Source: Pseudalkalibacillus decolorationis
Lineage (GTDB): Bacteria; Bacillota; Bacilli; Bacillales; Fictibacillaceae
Direction: 5' to 3'
Assembly: GCF_024609785.1 (NCBI RefSeq)
Contig: NZ_JANHJQ010000018.1
Span: 17,702 to 81,701 of the forward strand
Length of the DNA: 64,000 nt
The position numbers and the translations under genes are program-made. Below the pieces are notes generated by a model that was not told the DNA's origin, made no database searches, and was given only the letters and a program-made list of their open reading frames with translations. Of the stretch, positions 53,761 to 63,744 are shown in pieces. How positions within the stretch are numbered: the stretch's first letter is position 1; every line of letters starts with the position of its first letter.

Positions 53761-55113
53761 TTACGCCTCCATTATTAATAATTGTGGGTCGTTCAACAGA
53801 CGTTTAACATGGTTTAATGCATTCTGAGCAGTTACACCATCAACAAGTCTGTGATCATAACTAATTGAAACCGCAAGTACAGGTGCAGCTACAATTTCAC
53901 CATCTTGAACTACTGGTTTTTCTTGAATTCGTCCAACACCTAAGATCGCTGCATCTGGGTGGTTGATGATCGGTGTAAACCATTGACCCCCTGCAGAACC
54001 TAGGTTAGAGATTGTGCACGTACTGCCCTTCATTTCATCAGTGGACAGTTTGCCATCACGTGCTTTCGTTGCAAGCTCGTTGATTTCATTTGAGAGTGTG
54101 AAGACAGATTTACGATCCGCGTCCTTAATTACCGGTACTACAAGTCCAGCATCTGTGTTCGCTGCAATACCGATATTGTAGTAATGCTTATGAACAATCT
54201 CTTCATTCTCATCATCGATTGAAGCATTTAAAATCGGAAATTCTCGTAATGCTGATACGAGAGCTTTAACGACATATGGTAAGTATGTTAGTTTAATACC
54301 TTTATCTGCTGCTACTTCTTTAAACTTCTTACGGTGAGCAACAAGATCCGTTACAACCACCTCATCCATATGAGTAACGTGAGGCGCAGTGTGTTTTGAG
54401 TTGACCATTGCTTTAGCAATTGCTTTACGCATTCCTTTAAGCTTTTCACGTGTTTCAGGCTCTTGGTGTACTGCAGCTGGTGGTGCTTGTTTCTCATCAG
54501 AAGAAGTCTCTTTTTGATCCTCCGCAGCTTTTCCTTGTGCCTCAGAGGTTGGTTCGCCCCCATCAAGATAGGAATCAATGTCTTCCTTAACAATTCTTTC
54601 GTTCTTACCAGATCCGGTTACTTTCTTAAGGTTGACACCTTTTTCACGAGCATATTTTCGTACAGAAGGCATTGCTTTTACACGATTCGTCGGGTCATCA
54701 TCAGACTCTTCTGCGTCATCCACTTTTTCTTTCTTTGATGTTTCCGGTTTTTCTTCTTTATCTCCAGCTTTATCTTCTTTACTGCTTTCTTCTTTGGATT
54801 CGTCCGCCTCAGGCTTTTGATCTTCTTCGGCCTTTGGTTGTTCAGCGTCCGTTTCCCCACTGTCTCCCTCATAACCTTCTGCATCAATCGTTATAAGGAC
54901 ATCACCAACAACAGCTACCGTTCCTTCTTCAACTTTGACATCCTTGATCGTACCATCGACTGGTGAAGGAATCTCAACAACTGCCTTGTCATTTTGTACT
55001 TCTAAAAGAATATCATCTTCTTTAACTTCATCACCGGACTTGACAAACCATTTTACAATTTCACCTTCATGAATACCTTCACCGATATCAGGAAGTTTAA
55101 ATTCAAATGCCAT
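53761..55113 (-). CDS. pdhC: Dihydrolipoyl acetyltransferase (E2) of pyruvate dehydrogenase
   Basis: 450 residues. One lipoyl domain (1-80) with lipoyl lysine in [11 protein letters not shown] near residue 44; a long Glu/Lys/Ser linker (about 82-145); an E1/E3-binding domain ([19 protein letters not shown], about 148-185); a second linker; and the catalytic domain (about 220-450) ending with SYDHRLVDG, which holds the active His. The acidic linker contains several long antisense open frames that are not genes. It forms the core of the complex. Confidence 0.97.
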   Translation of the reverse strand: MAFEFKLPDIGEGIHEGEIVKWFVKSGDEVKEDDILLEVQNDKAVVEIPSPVDGTIKDVKVEEGTVAVVGDVLITIDAEGYEGDSGETDAEQPKAEEDQKPEADESKEESSKEDKAGDKEEKPETSKKEKVDDAEESDDDPTNRVKAMPSVRKYAREKGVNLKKVTGSGKNERIVKEDIDSYLDGGEPTSEAQGKAAEDQKETSSDEKQAPPAAVHQEPETREKLKGMRKAIAKAMVNSKHTAPHVTHMDEVVVTDLVAHRKKFKEVAADKGIKLTYLPYVVKALVSALREFPILNASIDDENEEIVHKHYYNIGIAANTDAGLVVPVIKDADRKSVFTLSNEINELATKARDGKLSTDEMKGSTCTISNLGSAGGQWFTPIINHPDAAILGVGRIQEKPVVQDGEIVAAPVLAVSISYDHRLVDGVTAQNALNHVKRLLNDPQLLIMEA

Positions 55114-55162
55114 GTGTTTCGCCTCCTTATGTTCTATCGACTGAATAATCTTTTAAAGAGTT

Positions 55163-56140
55163 TTAAAAGTTCATAACTTGTTTTGCTTTGGCAACAATAT
55201 CATTGTAGTCCGGTAACCAGACATCTTCAGCCGCTGAGAATGGGAAGACAGTATCTGGTGCAGTTACACGAAGCACAGGGGCTTCTAAGGATAAAATTGC
55301 ACGATCATTGATTTCTGCAACGACGTTTGCAGCAACCCCAGCTTGTTTTTGTGCTTCTTGGACAACAATTGCACGGTTGGTTTTGTTAACCGATTCGATA
55401 ATTGTATCAATGTCTAGAGGACTGACAGTTCTTAAATCTACTACCTCCGCATCAATGCCATCCTTCTCTAGCTCTTCTGCAGCTTTTAATGAAGAATGAA
55501 CCATTGCGCCGTACGTAATAATAGAGATGTCTTTTCCTTCTCTCTTAACATCTGCTTTACCAATTTCAACTGTATATTCCTCTTCGGGAACTTCATCACG
55601 GAACGAACGATAAAGCTTCATATGCTCAAGGAAAATGACTGGGTCATTATCGCGAATTGCAGATAATAGCAATCCCTTTGCATCATATGGAGTGGCTGGT
55701 ATAACAACCTTTAAACCAGGCTGTTGCGCCATTAATCCTTCTAAGCTGTCTGCATGAAGCTCAGGAGTTTTTACACCGCCCCCGAATGGTGACCGAATCG
55801 TAATCGGTGCATTATAGCGACCTCCAGAACGATATCTTAAACGAGCCATCTGACCAGAAATTGCATCCATTGTTTCAAAAACAAAGCCGAAAAACTGGAT
55901 TTCAGGAACTGGACGGTACCCTTGTAACGCTAACCCGATAGCGAGTCCCCCAATTCCAGATTCAGCAAGGGGTGTATCAAAAACGCGATCTTCACCGTAC
56001 TCTTTTTGCAAGCCTTCTGTTGCTCGGAAAACCCCACCGTTTTTACCAACGTCTTCCCCAAAGATCAGCACTTCTTCATCATTCTTTAATTCAATTCGCA
56101 TCGCGTCTGTGATCGCTTGAATCATCGTCATTTGGGCCAT
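55163..56140 (-). CDS. pdhB: Pyruvate dehydrogenase E1 beta subunit
   Basis: 325 residues. Typical E1-beta segments are [20 protein letters not shown] near residue 26, [15 protein letters not shown] near residue 55, and [19 protein letters not shown] near residue 243. With PdhA it binds thiamine diphosphate and decarboxylates pyruvate. It starts 3 bp after pdhA. PdhC begins 49 bp downstream. Confidence 0.97.
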   Translation of the reverse strand: MAQMTMIQAITDAMRIELKNDEEVLIFGEDVGKNGGVFRATEGLQKEYGEDRVFDTPLAESGIGGLAIGLALQGYRPVPEIQFFGFVFETMDAISGQMARLRYRSGGRYNAPITIRSPFGGGVKTPELHADSLEGLMAQQPGLKVVIPATPYDAKGLLLSAIRDNDPVIFLEHMKLYRSFRDEVPEEEYTVEIGKADVKREGKDISIITYGAMVHSSLKAAEELEKDGIDAEVVDLRTVSPLDIDTIIESVNKTNRAIVVQEAQKQAGVAANVVAEINDRAILSLEAPVLRVTAPDTVFPFSAAEDVWLPDYNDIVAKAKQVMNF

Positions 56141-56143
56141 GGC

Positions 56144-57250
<1,107 letters not shown>

Positions 57251-57310
57251 TCAAAAAAGTAAAATAATTTCGTCCCAATTACGTCTGGCAAAAATATACA
57301 CATTCCTTAG

Positions 57311-57339
57311 ATTGTCCACATTTACACAATAAATGACAA
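57311..57339 (-). promoter_or_regulatory. Candidate sigma-A promoter of the pdh operon
   Basis: On the minus strand TTGTCA (57334-57339) and GACAAT (57311-57316) are 17 bases apart, about 80 bp before pdhA. The minus-10 box is only 4 of 6. Confidence 0.4.
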
Positions 57340-57636
57340 TACAACGATATTTTTGTACTTCTAGACATGAAAAAAAGGCCCCACAACAATTTGTTCCCTT
57401 TTCTTCGTCATTATAATCGTAATGCTTGTACAGAAAAGACGTAACATTGGAACAGAAACTGTATTAGTTTTCATAGATGCATTATATAGTACAACTACGT
57501 TTGTTTTTTAGTTTACACCATTCAATAAAACACCGTCAATCTTTTGGTGTTTCAATGTTTTTGTTGTAAATGTGTTATTTATCAGTTTCCGCATTTCCAT
57601 CCACTGTACTAGTATAGTTAGATCATCTGTATTAAC
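57340..57636. other. Non-coding interval between pdhA and ykyA
   Basis: AT-rich stretch without an open frame that has a ribosome-binding site and without a strong hairpin. It is expected to hold upstream control elements of the pdh operon, but I see no clear operator. Confidence 0.5.
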
Positions 57637-57684
57637 AGGAAAATACCCGATGAATTGACAGAATTATCAACTCTTCGGGTATTT
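57637..57684 (-). terminator. Hairpin terminator after ykyA
   Basis: The stem AAATACCCGA / TCGGGTATTT with a 24-base loop overlaps the ykyA stop codon; four T follow on the minus strand. Confidence 0.65.
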
Positions 57685-58336
57685 AACTTGTAAAACCAGC
57701 TTCTTTATAAAATGCCTTTTTATTTGCATTATACTCTTCTGTTAATTCATTAAACTTTTCTTGTGCTTTAAAAACTTGTTCATATTGTTTATTTAATTGA
57801 CCAATATACTTTTTTAATTCATCAAGTGAAAGCTTTTCGTTTTTGAGCATATCATATAGCTTTTGATCCATCTCCAACGCCTTGTTATATGCTGTATTAA
57901 GTTCATTATAGCGTTTAAAACGATCCTTCATTAGACCGACAAGATCATTCGCTTTATCCTTTAATTTCTCTTTCTCAAGATCCTTTACAATTGGTTCAAT
58001 TGATTTAAACTCTTCATATGCATTATGTATACTTTCCTTTTCTTTTTTCAGGAAATCAGATCTCGAATTTGCAAGTTCCGAAGCTTGGTCAGCAAGGCTT
58101 TTAATTTTATCAAACTCTTCCATACTTAAAGTTAAAATTTCAGAAAATAGCTCCTGCTCCTTTTTTTCAGCTTTTACAAGCGGATCTTGAACCTTAGAAA
58201 AACCCGATTCTAATGATACGGTCTCTTCGAGATGTTCGTAAATTTTTTCTAATGATGACTGTCCAAATGAACAACCTGAACTCAATATAATAACGAAGCA
58301 AACAGAAAGTATTGCAATTTTCTTGCTGAACAACAT
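57683..58336 (-). CDS. ykyA: YkyA family putative cell-wall-binding lipoprotein
   Basis: 217 residues. The signal peptide ends in ILSSGC (Cys22). The mature protein is almost wholly helical and charged, a long coiled coil (KAEKKEQELFSEILTLSMEE, LKKYIGQLNKQYEQVFKAQE). Name and position between def and pdhA match B. subtilis ykyA. The function is unknown. Confidence 0.9.
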   Translation of the reverse strand: MLFSKKIAILSVCFVIILSSGCSFGQSSLEKIYEHLEETVSLESGFSKVQDPLVKAEKKEQELFSEILTLSMEEFDKIKSLADQASELANSRSDFLKKEKESIHNAYEEFKSIEPIVKDLEKEKLKDKANDLVGLMKDRFKRYNELNTAYNKALEMDQKLYDMLKNEKLSLDELKKYIGQLNKQYEQVFKAQEKFNELTEEYNANKKAFYKEAGFTS

Positions 58337-58619
58337 AGCTCCCCCTTACCAAACTCTCTACTTATAAACGTTGTATTTACTTATTTATAATAAACGTTTA
58401 CTCAACCCCATACAAGACAATTTCTGGTGTACAGGCATATATTAGTATAATATGCTTAGTCTTTGGATTCAGAAGTCCTTCTCCTTTTATTCATAGATGT
58501 ATTATAAGTGATTAACTAAGCTTTAACTTTCCTTAACGTAAAAATTAAAGTTGTGTTAAAATAATCACAATCCTTGACGATCGTTTTACATGAAATAATG
58601 AAGAAAGAGGAGTGAACGT

Positions 58620-59171
58620 ATGATCACAATGAAAGATATTGTTAGAGAAGGAGATCCCGTTCTTCGCCAAAGAGCCGAGGAAGTCCAGCTCCCTGCTAGC
58701 GAAGAAGATACTAATACATTAAAAAAAATGCATGAATATCTGGTTAACAGCCAAGATCCCGACATGAGTGTCGAACACGGACTACGCCCTGGAATAGGTC
58801 TAGCTGCTCCACAGATCGGCATCCCAAAGCGGATGATTTCCGTATTAATGGAAGATGAAAATGAAAAGCAATATAGCCATGCACTATTCAATCCACGTAT
58901 AGTCAGTCATTCAATCAAATTAGCCTATCTAGAAGCTGGTGAAGGATGTTTATCAGTTGATCGAGAGGTGCCTGGTTTTGTTCCAAGATATGCAAAAATT
59001 AAGGTGAGGGCCACAGATGTTAATGGAACTGGGGTTGAACTTCAGTTAAAAGGATTCGCTGCAATTGTTTTCCAGCATGAAATTGACCATTTGAACGGAA
59101 TAATGTTTTATGATCATATCAATACCGAAGATCCATTCAATCGTCCGGATGGCATTGCGATTGGAAGATAA
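58620..59171 (+). CDS. def: Peptide deformylase
   Basis: 183 residues, the longer Gram-positive (type II) form. Motif 1 GIGLAAPQ near residue 60, motif 2 EGCLSV near residue 108 and motif 3 QHEIDHLNG near residue 154 supply the metal ligands (one Cys, two His) and the catalytic Glu. It removes the formyl group from new proteins. GAGGAG precedes the ATG. It corresponds to ykrB (defB). Confidence 0.97.
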   Translation: MITMKDIVREGDPVLRQRAEEVQLPASEEDTNTLKKMHEYLVNSQDPDMSVEHGLRPGIGLAAPQIGIPKRMISVLMEDENEKQYSHALFNPRIVSHSIKLAYLEAGEGCLSVDREVPGFVPRYAKIKVRATDVNGTGVELQLKGFAAIVFQHEIDHLNGIMFYDHINTEDPFNRPDGIAIGR

Positions 59172-59183
59172 AGAAAAATCGAA

Positions 59184-59330
59184 AGCGCCGCCTGTTCAGC
59201 CCCGAAGGTCACTGAAAGGATAACGAGGAGACTTGGCCCACAATAAGTTCGGCCTGCGTGGGAATATATGCAGTAATTCAATATGTTCCCGCCGCAGACA
59301 GACTAAAGTGATCCAAGGGTTAGACTGGAC
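59184..59330. repeat. Intergenic repeat, family C (copy 2)
   Basis: In the order seen here, AGCGCCGCCTGTTCAGCC, GAAGGTCACTG, CGAGGAG, GTTCCCGCCGCAGACAG and AAGTGATCCAAG resemble the reverse complement of 16599-16702, with about 40 bp of extra sequence in the middle. It follows def directly. Confidence 0.6.
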
Positions 59331-59366
59331 TCATCAATGCAAAAAAATTATATTTATCTTCTAATT

Positions 59367-59417
59367 TAGGGGCTGACTTAAAAGTTCTCAACAGAACTTC
59401 TTATGCAGCCTCTTTTT
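59367..59417. terminator. Hairpin terminator downstream of def
   Basis: Arms GGGGCTG / CAGCCTC and inner AGTTCT / AGAACT, followed by TTTTTT on the plus strand. Confidence 0.75.
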
Positions 59418-59419
59418 TA

Positions 59420-59508
59420 CACGTTAAGAAAGTATAAAAATACTGTCTATAGTATAAGCGCAACTAAGGCTCAGCCGGCGCCAAAGGCTTGGCTTTACCA
59501 AGTTTTCT
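59420..59508 (-). repeat. 92-bp hairpin repeat, family B (copy 5, inverted)
   Basis: The reverse complement is almost identical to 17427-17518, including the GGCGCCGGCTGAGCC middle part. It lies just downstream of the HAD phosphatase gene, in the same direction as that gene. Confidence 0.9.
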
Positions 59509-59515
59509 AAAGGGT

Positions 59516-60292
59516 TTAGAGAATCCCTAACTTTTTTAAACCATAATAAATCCCATCTTCACCGACCGGTTTGGTTACAAAGTCGGCAACACGCTTTGCT
59601 TCTTCTTTTCCATCTCCCATCGCTATCCCTGCGCCTGCAAATTCAAGCATTTCTAAATCATTTAACCCATCGCCGAACGCAATAACATCTTCTTGGTAGT
59701 ATCCGAGGTGCTCAATCATTTTTTGAATGCCTATTGCTTTTGAACCTAACTTTGGTAGAACATCCAAGGAAAATCGGTGCCAACGGATAAAGTTGAAATC
59801 ACTATAGGAGTTTCGGTAAGCTAATTCTTTTTCCCCCTTTTCGCAATACAACAACGCTTGATATATTGGTCTTCCTTGATAAAAAATCGGATCGTGTGCT
59901 GGATGAGTCAGTCGTAAATCATCCATTGATTTCATAACATGAGGATGGCGATCATGTGTTGTTCTACCCTCTAATTCATTTAAGAACACCATTGGATGAT
60001 TATGTTCGTTCGAGTGTGTTACAAGCCTTTCCAATACCTCTAAATCAATCGGATTTTCATAAATGCATTGGTCTTGGTAAGAAACAAATTGTCCATTGAA
60101 GCTAACAAAGCTATCAATTGTTAGTTCTTTTAACAGCGGTTGAAACATAAATGGAGCCCGACCTGTAGCAATCACAACCGGAACATTACGTTTCTTCAGT
60201 TCTGTTATCGCTTCTTTAGTTCCCTTTGGTAACTGTTTGTTATGATCCAAAAGTGTTCCATCTATATCAAAAAATACAATTTTATTCTTCAT
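59516..60292 (-). CDS. ykrA: Cof-type HAD-family phosphatase (YkrA-like)
   Basis: 258 residues. HAD motif I FFDIDGTLLDHNKQL at the N-terminus, motif II VVIATGRAP near residue 39, motif III with Lys in LGSKAIGIQ near residue 182, and motif IV AFGDGLNDLEMLEFAG near residue 205. The large C2-type cap domain lies between II and III. Such Cof enzymes dephosphorylate sugar phosphates or flavin and PLP precursors. Position next to def matches ykrA. Confidence 0.9.
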   Translation of the reverse strand: MKNKIVFFDIDGTLLDHNKQLPKGTKEAITELKKRNVPVVIATGRAPFMFQPLLKELTIDSFVSFNGQFVSYQDQCIYENPIDLEVLERLVTHSNEHNHPMVFLNELEGRTTHDRHPHVMKSMDDLRLTHPAHDPIFYQGRPIYQALLYCEKGEKELAYRNSYSDFNFIRWHRFSLDVLPKLGSKAIGIQKMIEHLGYYQEDVIAFGDGLNDLEMLEFAGAGIAMGDGKEEAKRVADFVTKPVGEDGIYYGLKKLGIL

Positions 60293-60347
60293 TTCATTTT
60301 CCCCTTCTGTTTAATGTCCTAGTTGTTATCTTATTACGGAAGTTCAA

Positions 60348-61262
60348 TTACCTTCCCGTCACCCCTGTTACTCTTTGAACCTTCGCTTTAACAGTTCGTC
60401 TGGTCGAGAGAAATACCCCAACAAAGATCAAAATCAATCCATAAACCGCATATGGCGGTATATATTCATCAAGTAAGAAATGCCCCCATAACATTGCTGT
60501 TATAGGTACAAGGTATGTTACGAACGTCGCGAACTCAGCACTCCCTTTTTGGATCATATAATAAAATAACAAATACGCAAGGCCGGATCCAAATACACCA
60601 AGTCCGAGAAGAGCAGCAATTGATACAGGTGAGATAATTGATTCAACATTGAGCCCCTCCCCAGTGATCACCATTAACACAGTACTCCCTAAGGATCCGA
60701 TCAACAATATGAATAACGAAATAACCATCACACTGACACCCTGAAGGTTCCGTTTTGTGAATTGTGAACAATACCCGTAACAAAGTGTTGCTGCAATCAT
60801 TGTGCCTAAACCTACAAGATCCTCATTAAACAACTGGGACACATCTAGATTAATCAACATAAGAATACCAATAAACCCAATCAAAATACCAAACCATTGC
60901 TTCAATTTTAAACGTACCGAGAACAAAATTACACCAATTAGACTCGTCCATATCGGCGTGGTAGCATTTACCATCGACGCGAGGCTGCTTGAAATTCTTG
61001 TTTCACTTATCGCAATTAGTCCCCATGGAACCATAGCATTAAAGATACCTACAATGACAAGTGCTCGCCATGGCATGCTCTTTGAAAATGAAAATAACTT
61101 TTTTCGCTGTAAAAGCATAATCCCGATTAGAGTCAACGCTCCTAGGGTACAACGAATAAAGACAATTCCCCATGGTCCGATATCCTCAACTAAAACCTTT
61201 ATAAATAAAAAAGACATCCCCCAGATCAAGCTTAATGTAATTAAGGCTACATATAATTTCAT
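60348..61262 (-). CDS. EamA-family (DMT) transporter
   Basis: 304 residues from MKLYVALITLSLIWGMSFLF; ATG 61262 has AAGGAG six bases upstream. Ten membrane helices in two EamA repeats are visible (LIWGMSFLFIKVLVEDIGPW near the N-terminus and LGVFGSGLAYLLFYYMIQKG in the second half). The C-terminus is basic. It is probably an amino-acid or metabolite exporter; the substrate is unknown. It is 56 bp upstream of the HAD gene on the same strand. Confidence 0.9.
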   Translation of the reverse strand: MKLYVALITLSLIWGMSFLFIKVLVEDIGPWGIVFIRCTLGALTLIGIMLLQRKKLFSFSKSMPWRALVIVGIFNAMVPWGLIAISETRISSSLASMVNATTPIWTSLIGVILFSVRLKLKQWFGILIGFIGILMLINLDVSQLFNEDLVGLGTMIAATLCYGYCSQFTKRNLQGVSVMVISLFILLIGSLGSTVLMVITGEGLNVESIISPVSIAALLGLGVFGSGLAYLLFYYMIQKGSAEFATFVTYLVPITAMLWGHFLLDEYIPPYAVYGLILIFVGVFLSTRRTVKAKVQRVTGVTGR

Positions 61263-61411
61263 GCCAGTCTCCTTCACCTCTCATATACACACCAAATAAA
61301 TCCTCTTGCTAACAAGTTCCACTAATTACCTCGCAACCTAATCCAGTAATTTTTCCATACTAATTATAACATCAAACACATTTTGACTGTGAAAATGAGG
61401 AGGGTGACATG

Positions 61412-61501
61412 ATGAGAAATTTAAAGAAAAGAATTAAAAGAAAGTGGAAGGAATTAATGGGTGTCAAAAAACCTTCCACAACCGTAAGATATGTTTTATA
61501 A
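61412..61501 (+). CDS. Very small basic protein, candidate
   Basis: 29 codons MRNLKKRIKRKWKELMGVKK then PSTTVRYVL and TAA. GGAGG lies eight bases before this ATG; another ATG one codon upstream is closer to it. The peptide is strongly basic, with an amphipathic helix pattern. The mobile-element remnant at 61504 starts 2 bp after the stop, and a terminator follows at 61571. The strong ribosome-binding site and terminator suggest a real unit, but the size makes it uncertain. Confidence 0.45.
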   Translation: MRNLKKRIKRKWKELMGVKKPSTTVRYVL

Positions 61502-61503
61502 AT

Positions 61504-61541
61504 GCGTGATTGAAATTTTTACCGGACTTTTTGAACGTCCT
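61504..61541 (+). mobile_element. Internally deleted remnant (38 bp) of the 152-bp element with intact 8-bp target duplication
   Basis: The left end GCGTGATTGAA is joined to the right end TTTTTACCGGACTTTTTGAA followed by CGTCCT. It is flanked by the perfect direct repeat TTATAAAT (61496-61503 and 61542-61549). Confidence 0.85.
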
Positions 61542-61570
61542 TTATAAATTTGTTTTACATTGATAATTTT

Positions 61571-61600
61571 GGTATCTTAATTACTTAGATACCTTTTCCT
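61571..61600 (+). terminator. Terminator downstream of the small basic ORF
   Basis: The 7-bp stem GGTATCT / AGATACC with a 9-base loop is followed by TTTTCCTTTT. Confidence 0.7.
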
Positions 61601-61801
61601 TTTACATACATGCCTTTTTATAAAAAAATAGTGCCTGTACTGAAAATTTCAATTCCGAAAAAATGTTCTAAAATGCCTGTGCTACTTACAGCTTGAAAGT
61701 ATTTATCCTTTCTAAATGTGAAAAAGCATGAAAATCTTCTTGAATTCATTTATAATAATACGAAGATGATACTATTTGAAAACGGTAAGGAGAGTTATAG
61801 C

Positions 61802-62011
61802 ATGGTTTTTAAAGTATTTTATCAAGAAAGCCTACAAGAGGTCCCTGTACGTGAAGAAACGAAGAGCCTCTTTATGGAGGCAGAGTCTGTACAAGCAGTT
61901 CGGACTGCCTTGTCAGATCGAAATTATAACATTGAATTCATACAAGGTCTTTCCGGAAAACACCTTGAGTATGAAGAACAAACCGAAGACTTTGAATTGG
62001 AGACAAGATAA
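61802..62011 (+). CDS. rpoY: RNA polymerase epsilon subunit RpoY
   Basis: 69 residues from MVFKVFYQESLQEVPVREET; ATG 61802 has AAGGAG nine bases upstream, and the 28 residues upstream in the open frame are unlike the family. RpoY (YkzG) is a small core-associated RNA polymerase subunit of Bacilli, with a fold similar to phage Gp2, thought to protect against phage. It lies 3 bp before rnjA, the usual pair. A TATAAT box is at 61751-61756, about 45 bp upstream. Confidence 0.94.
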   Translation: MVFKVFYQESLQEVPVREETKSLFMEAESVQAVRTALSDRNYNIEFIQGLSGKHLEYEEQTEDFELETR

Positions 62012-62014
62012 CAC

Positions 62015-63682
62015 ATGAAATTTGTAAAAAATCATCAGACAGCAGTCTTTGCATTAGGTGGATTAGATGAGATTGGAAAAAACACGTATGGTGTTCAATT
62101 CCAAGATGAAATTATTTTAATTGATGCAGGAATAAAATTTCCCGAGGACGAACTTCTCGGTATCGATTATGTAATTCCGGATTACACGTATTTAGTTAAA
62201 AATGTAGACAAAATTAAAGGGTTATTTATTACTCATGGCCATGAGGATCATATCGGAGGAATTCCGTATCTGCTCCGTCAGATAAATATCCCGATTTATG
62301 GCGGAAAACTCGCAATTGGCCTTCTAAAGAATAAGCTTGAAGAACACGGTTTGTTACGTAGAACCAAATTATATGAAATTCAAGAAGATGATGTAATAAA
62401 ATTCAGAAAAACATCTATAACATTTTTCAGAACAACTCACTCTATTCCAGATTCTTATGGAGTTGTTGTAAAAACACCTCCCGGAAATATTGTGCATACC
62501 GGAGATTTCAAGTTCGACTTTACTCCAGTCGGCGAACCAGCTAACCTAACCAAAATGGCACAAATCGGTCAGGAAGGCGTTTTGTGTTTATTATCTGACA
62601 GTACAAACAGTGAAATACCTGACTTTACGATGTCAGAACGACGCGTTGGTGAAAGTATTGACGACATTTTCCGTAAAGTTGAAGGTCGAGTTATATTTGC
62701 AACATTTGCATCGAATATCCATCGACTGCAACAAGCTGTTGAAGCTGCAGTTGAAAACAACCGAAAAATCGCAGTGTTTGGAAGAAGCATGGACTCAAAT
62801 ATCACAATTGGTCAAGAACTTGGATATATTCGTGCACCTAAAGATGCTTTTATTGAAGCAAACCAAATTAATCGGATGCCTGATAATGAAGTGGCAATCC
62901 TCTGTACGGGGAGTCAAGGTGAACCAATGGCTGCCTTATCTAGAATTGCTAATGGTACACACCGCCAGATCCAAATTAACCCTGGTGACACAGTTGTATT
63001 CTCTTCATCACCGATTCCAGGTAACACATTAAGTGTAAGTAAGATAATCAACCAGTTATATCGAGCTGGCGCAAACGTTATTGCAGGCTCACTAAATGAT
63101 ATTCATACCTCCGGACACGGTGGTCAACAAGAACAAAAGCTAATGCTACGTTTAATGAAGCCAAAATACTTTATGCCAATCCATGGTGAGTATCGTATGA
63201 TGAAAATGCATACAAAACTCGCAGCAGACTGTGAGATCGACGAAAAGAACTGCTTTATTATGGACAATGGCGAAGTGCTTGCATTAAGTGAAAATGAGGC
63301 ATCTATTGCTGGTAAAATCCCTTCCGGATCTGTCTATGTAGATGGGAATGGGATTGGGGATATTGGTAATATTGTACTTCGAGATCGTAAAATCCTCTCA
63401 GAGGAAGGTCTGGTCGTAGTTGTTGTAAGCATTAATATGAAGGAATTTAGAATTGCTTCAGGCCCTGATATTATCTCAAGAGGTTTCGTATATATGAGAG
63501 AGTCTGAGGACTTGATTAACGATGCACAAGGTATTCTTTCCAAGCACCTTTATGCAATGATGGATAGAAAAACAACACAATGGTCAGAAATTAAAAATGA
63601 AATTACAGACGTTCTTGCTCCATTCCTTTATGAGAAAACAAAACGTCGTCCAATGATCTTACCAATCATTATGGAAATATAA
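62015..63682 (+). CDS. rnjA: Ribonuclease J1
   Basis: 555 residues. The metallo-beta-lactamase motif [10 protein letters not shown] (about residues 73-82), HTGDFKFD and the beta-CASP motifs [21 protein letters not shown] and PIHGEYRM are present, followed by the C-terminal domain. RNase J1 is the main 5'-exonuclease and an endonuclease in mRNA decay and 16S rRNA maturation of Bacilli. It is cotranscribed with rpoY. In B. subtilis it is linked to GapA by SR1P, which is also encoded in this window. Confidence 0.97.
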   Translation: MKFVKNHQTAVFALGGLDEIGKNTYGVQFQDEIILIDAGIKFPEDELLGIDYVIPDYTYLVKNVDKIKGLFITHGHEDHIGGIPYLLRQINIPIYGGKLAIGLLKNKLEEHGLLRRTKLYEIQEDDVIKFRKTSITFFRTTHSIPDSYGVVVKTPPGNIVHTGDFKFDFTPVGEPANLTKMAQIGQEGVLCLLSDSTNSEIPDFTMSERRVGESIDDIFRKVEGRVIFATFASNIHRLQQAVEAAVENNRKIAVFGRSMDSNITIGQELGYIRAPKDAFIEANQINRMPDNEVAILCTGSQGEPMAALSRIANGTHRQIQINPGDTVVFSSSPIPGNTLSVSKIINQLYRAGANVIAGSLNDIHTSGHGGQQEQKLMLRLMKPKYFMPIHGEYRMMKMHTKLAADCEIDEKNCFIMDNGEVLALSENEASIAGKIPSGSVYVDGNGIGDIGNIVLRDRKILSEEGLVVVVVSINMKEFRIASGPDIISRGFVYMRESEDLINDAQGILSKHLYAMMDRKTTQWSEIKNEITDVLAPFLYEKTKRRPMILPIIMEI

Positions 63683-63691
63683 AGAGAATAT

Positions 63692-63729
63692 AAAAAGGGT
63701 TGACTCGTTTAGGAGTCAACCCTTTTTTT
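63692..63729 (+). terminator. Terminator after rnjA
   Basis: The perfect stem AAAGGGTTGACTC / GAGTCAACCCTTT with a 6-base loop is followed by a T-run. Confidence 0.93.
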
Positions 63730-63744
63730 ACATATACTATTAGT

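Noticed and set aside
54463..54896. Several overlapping plus- and minus-strand frames in the middle of pdhC
   Set aside because: They come from the low-complexity Glu/Lys/Ser linker of the E2 protein, which is open in several frames.
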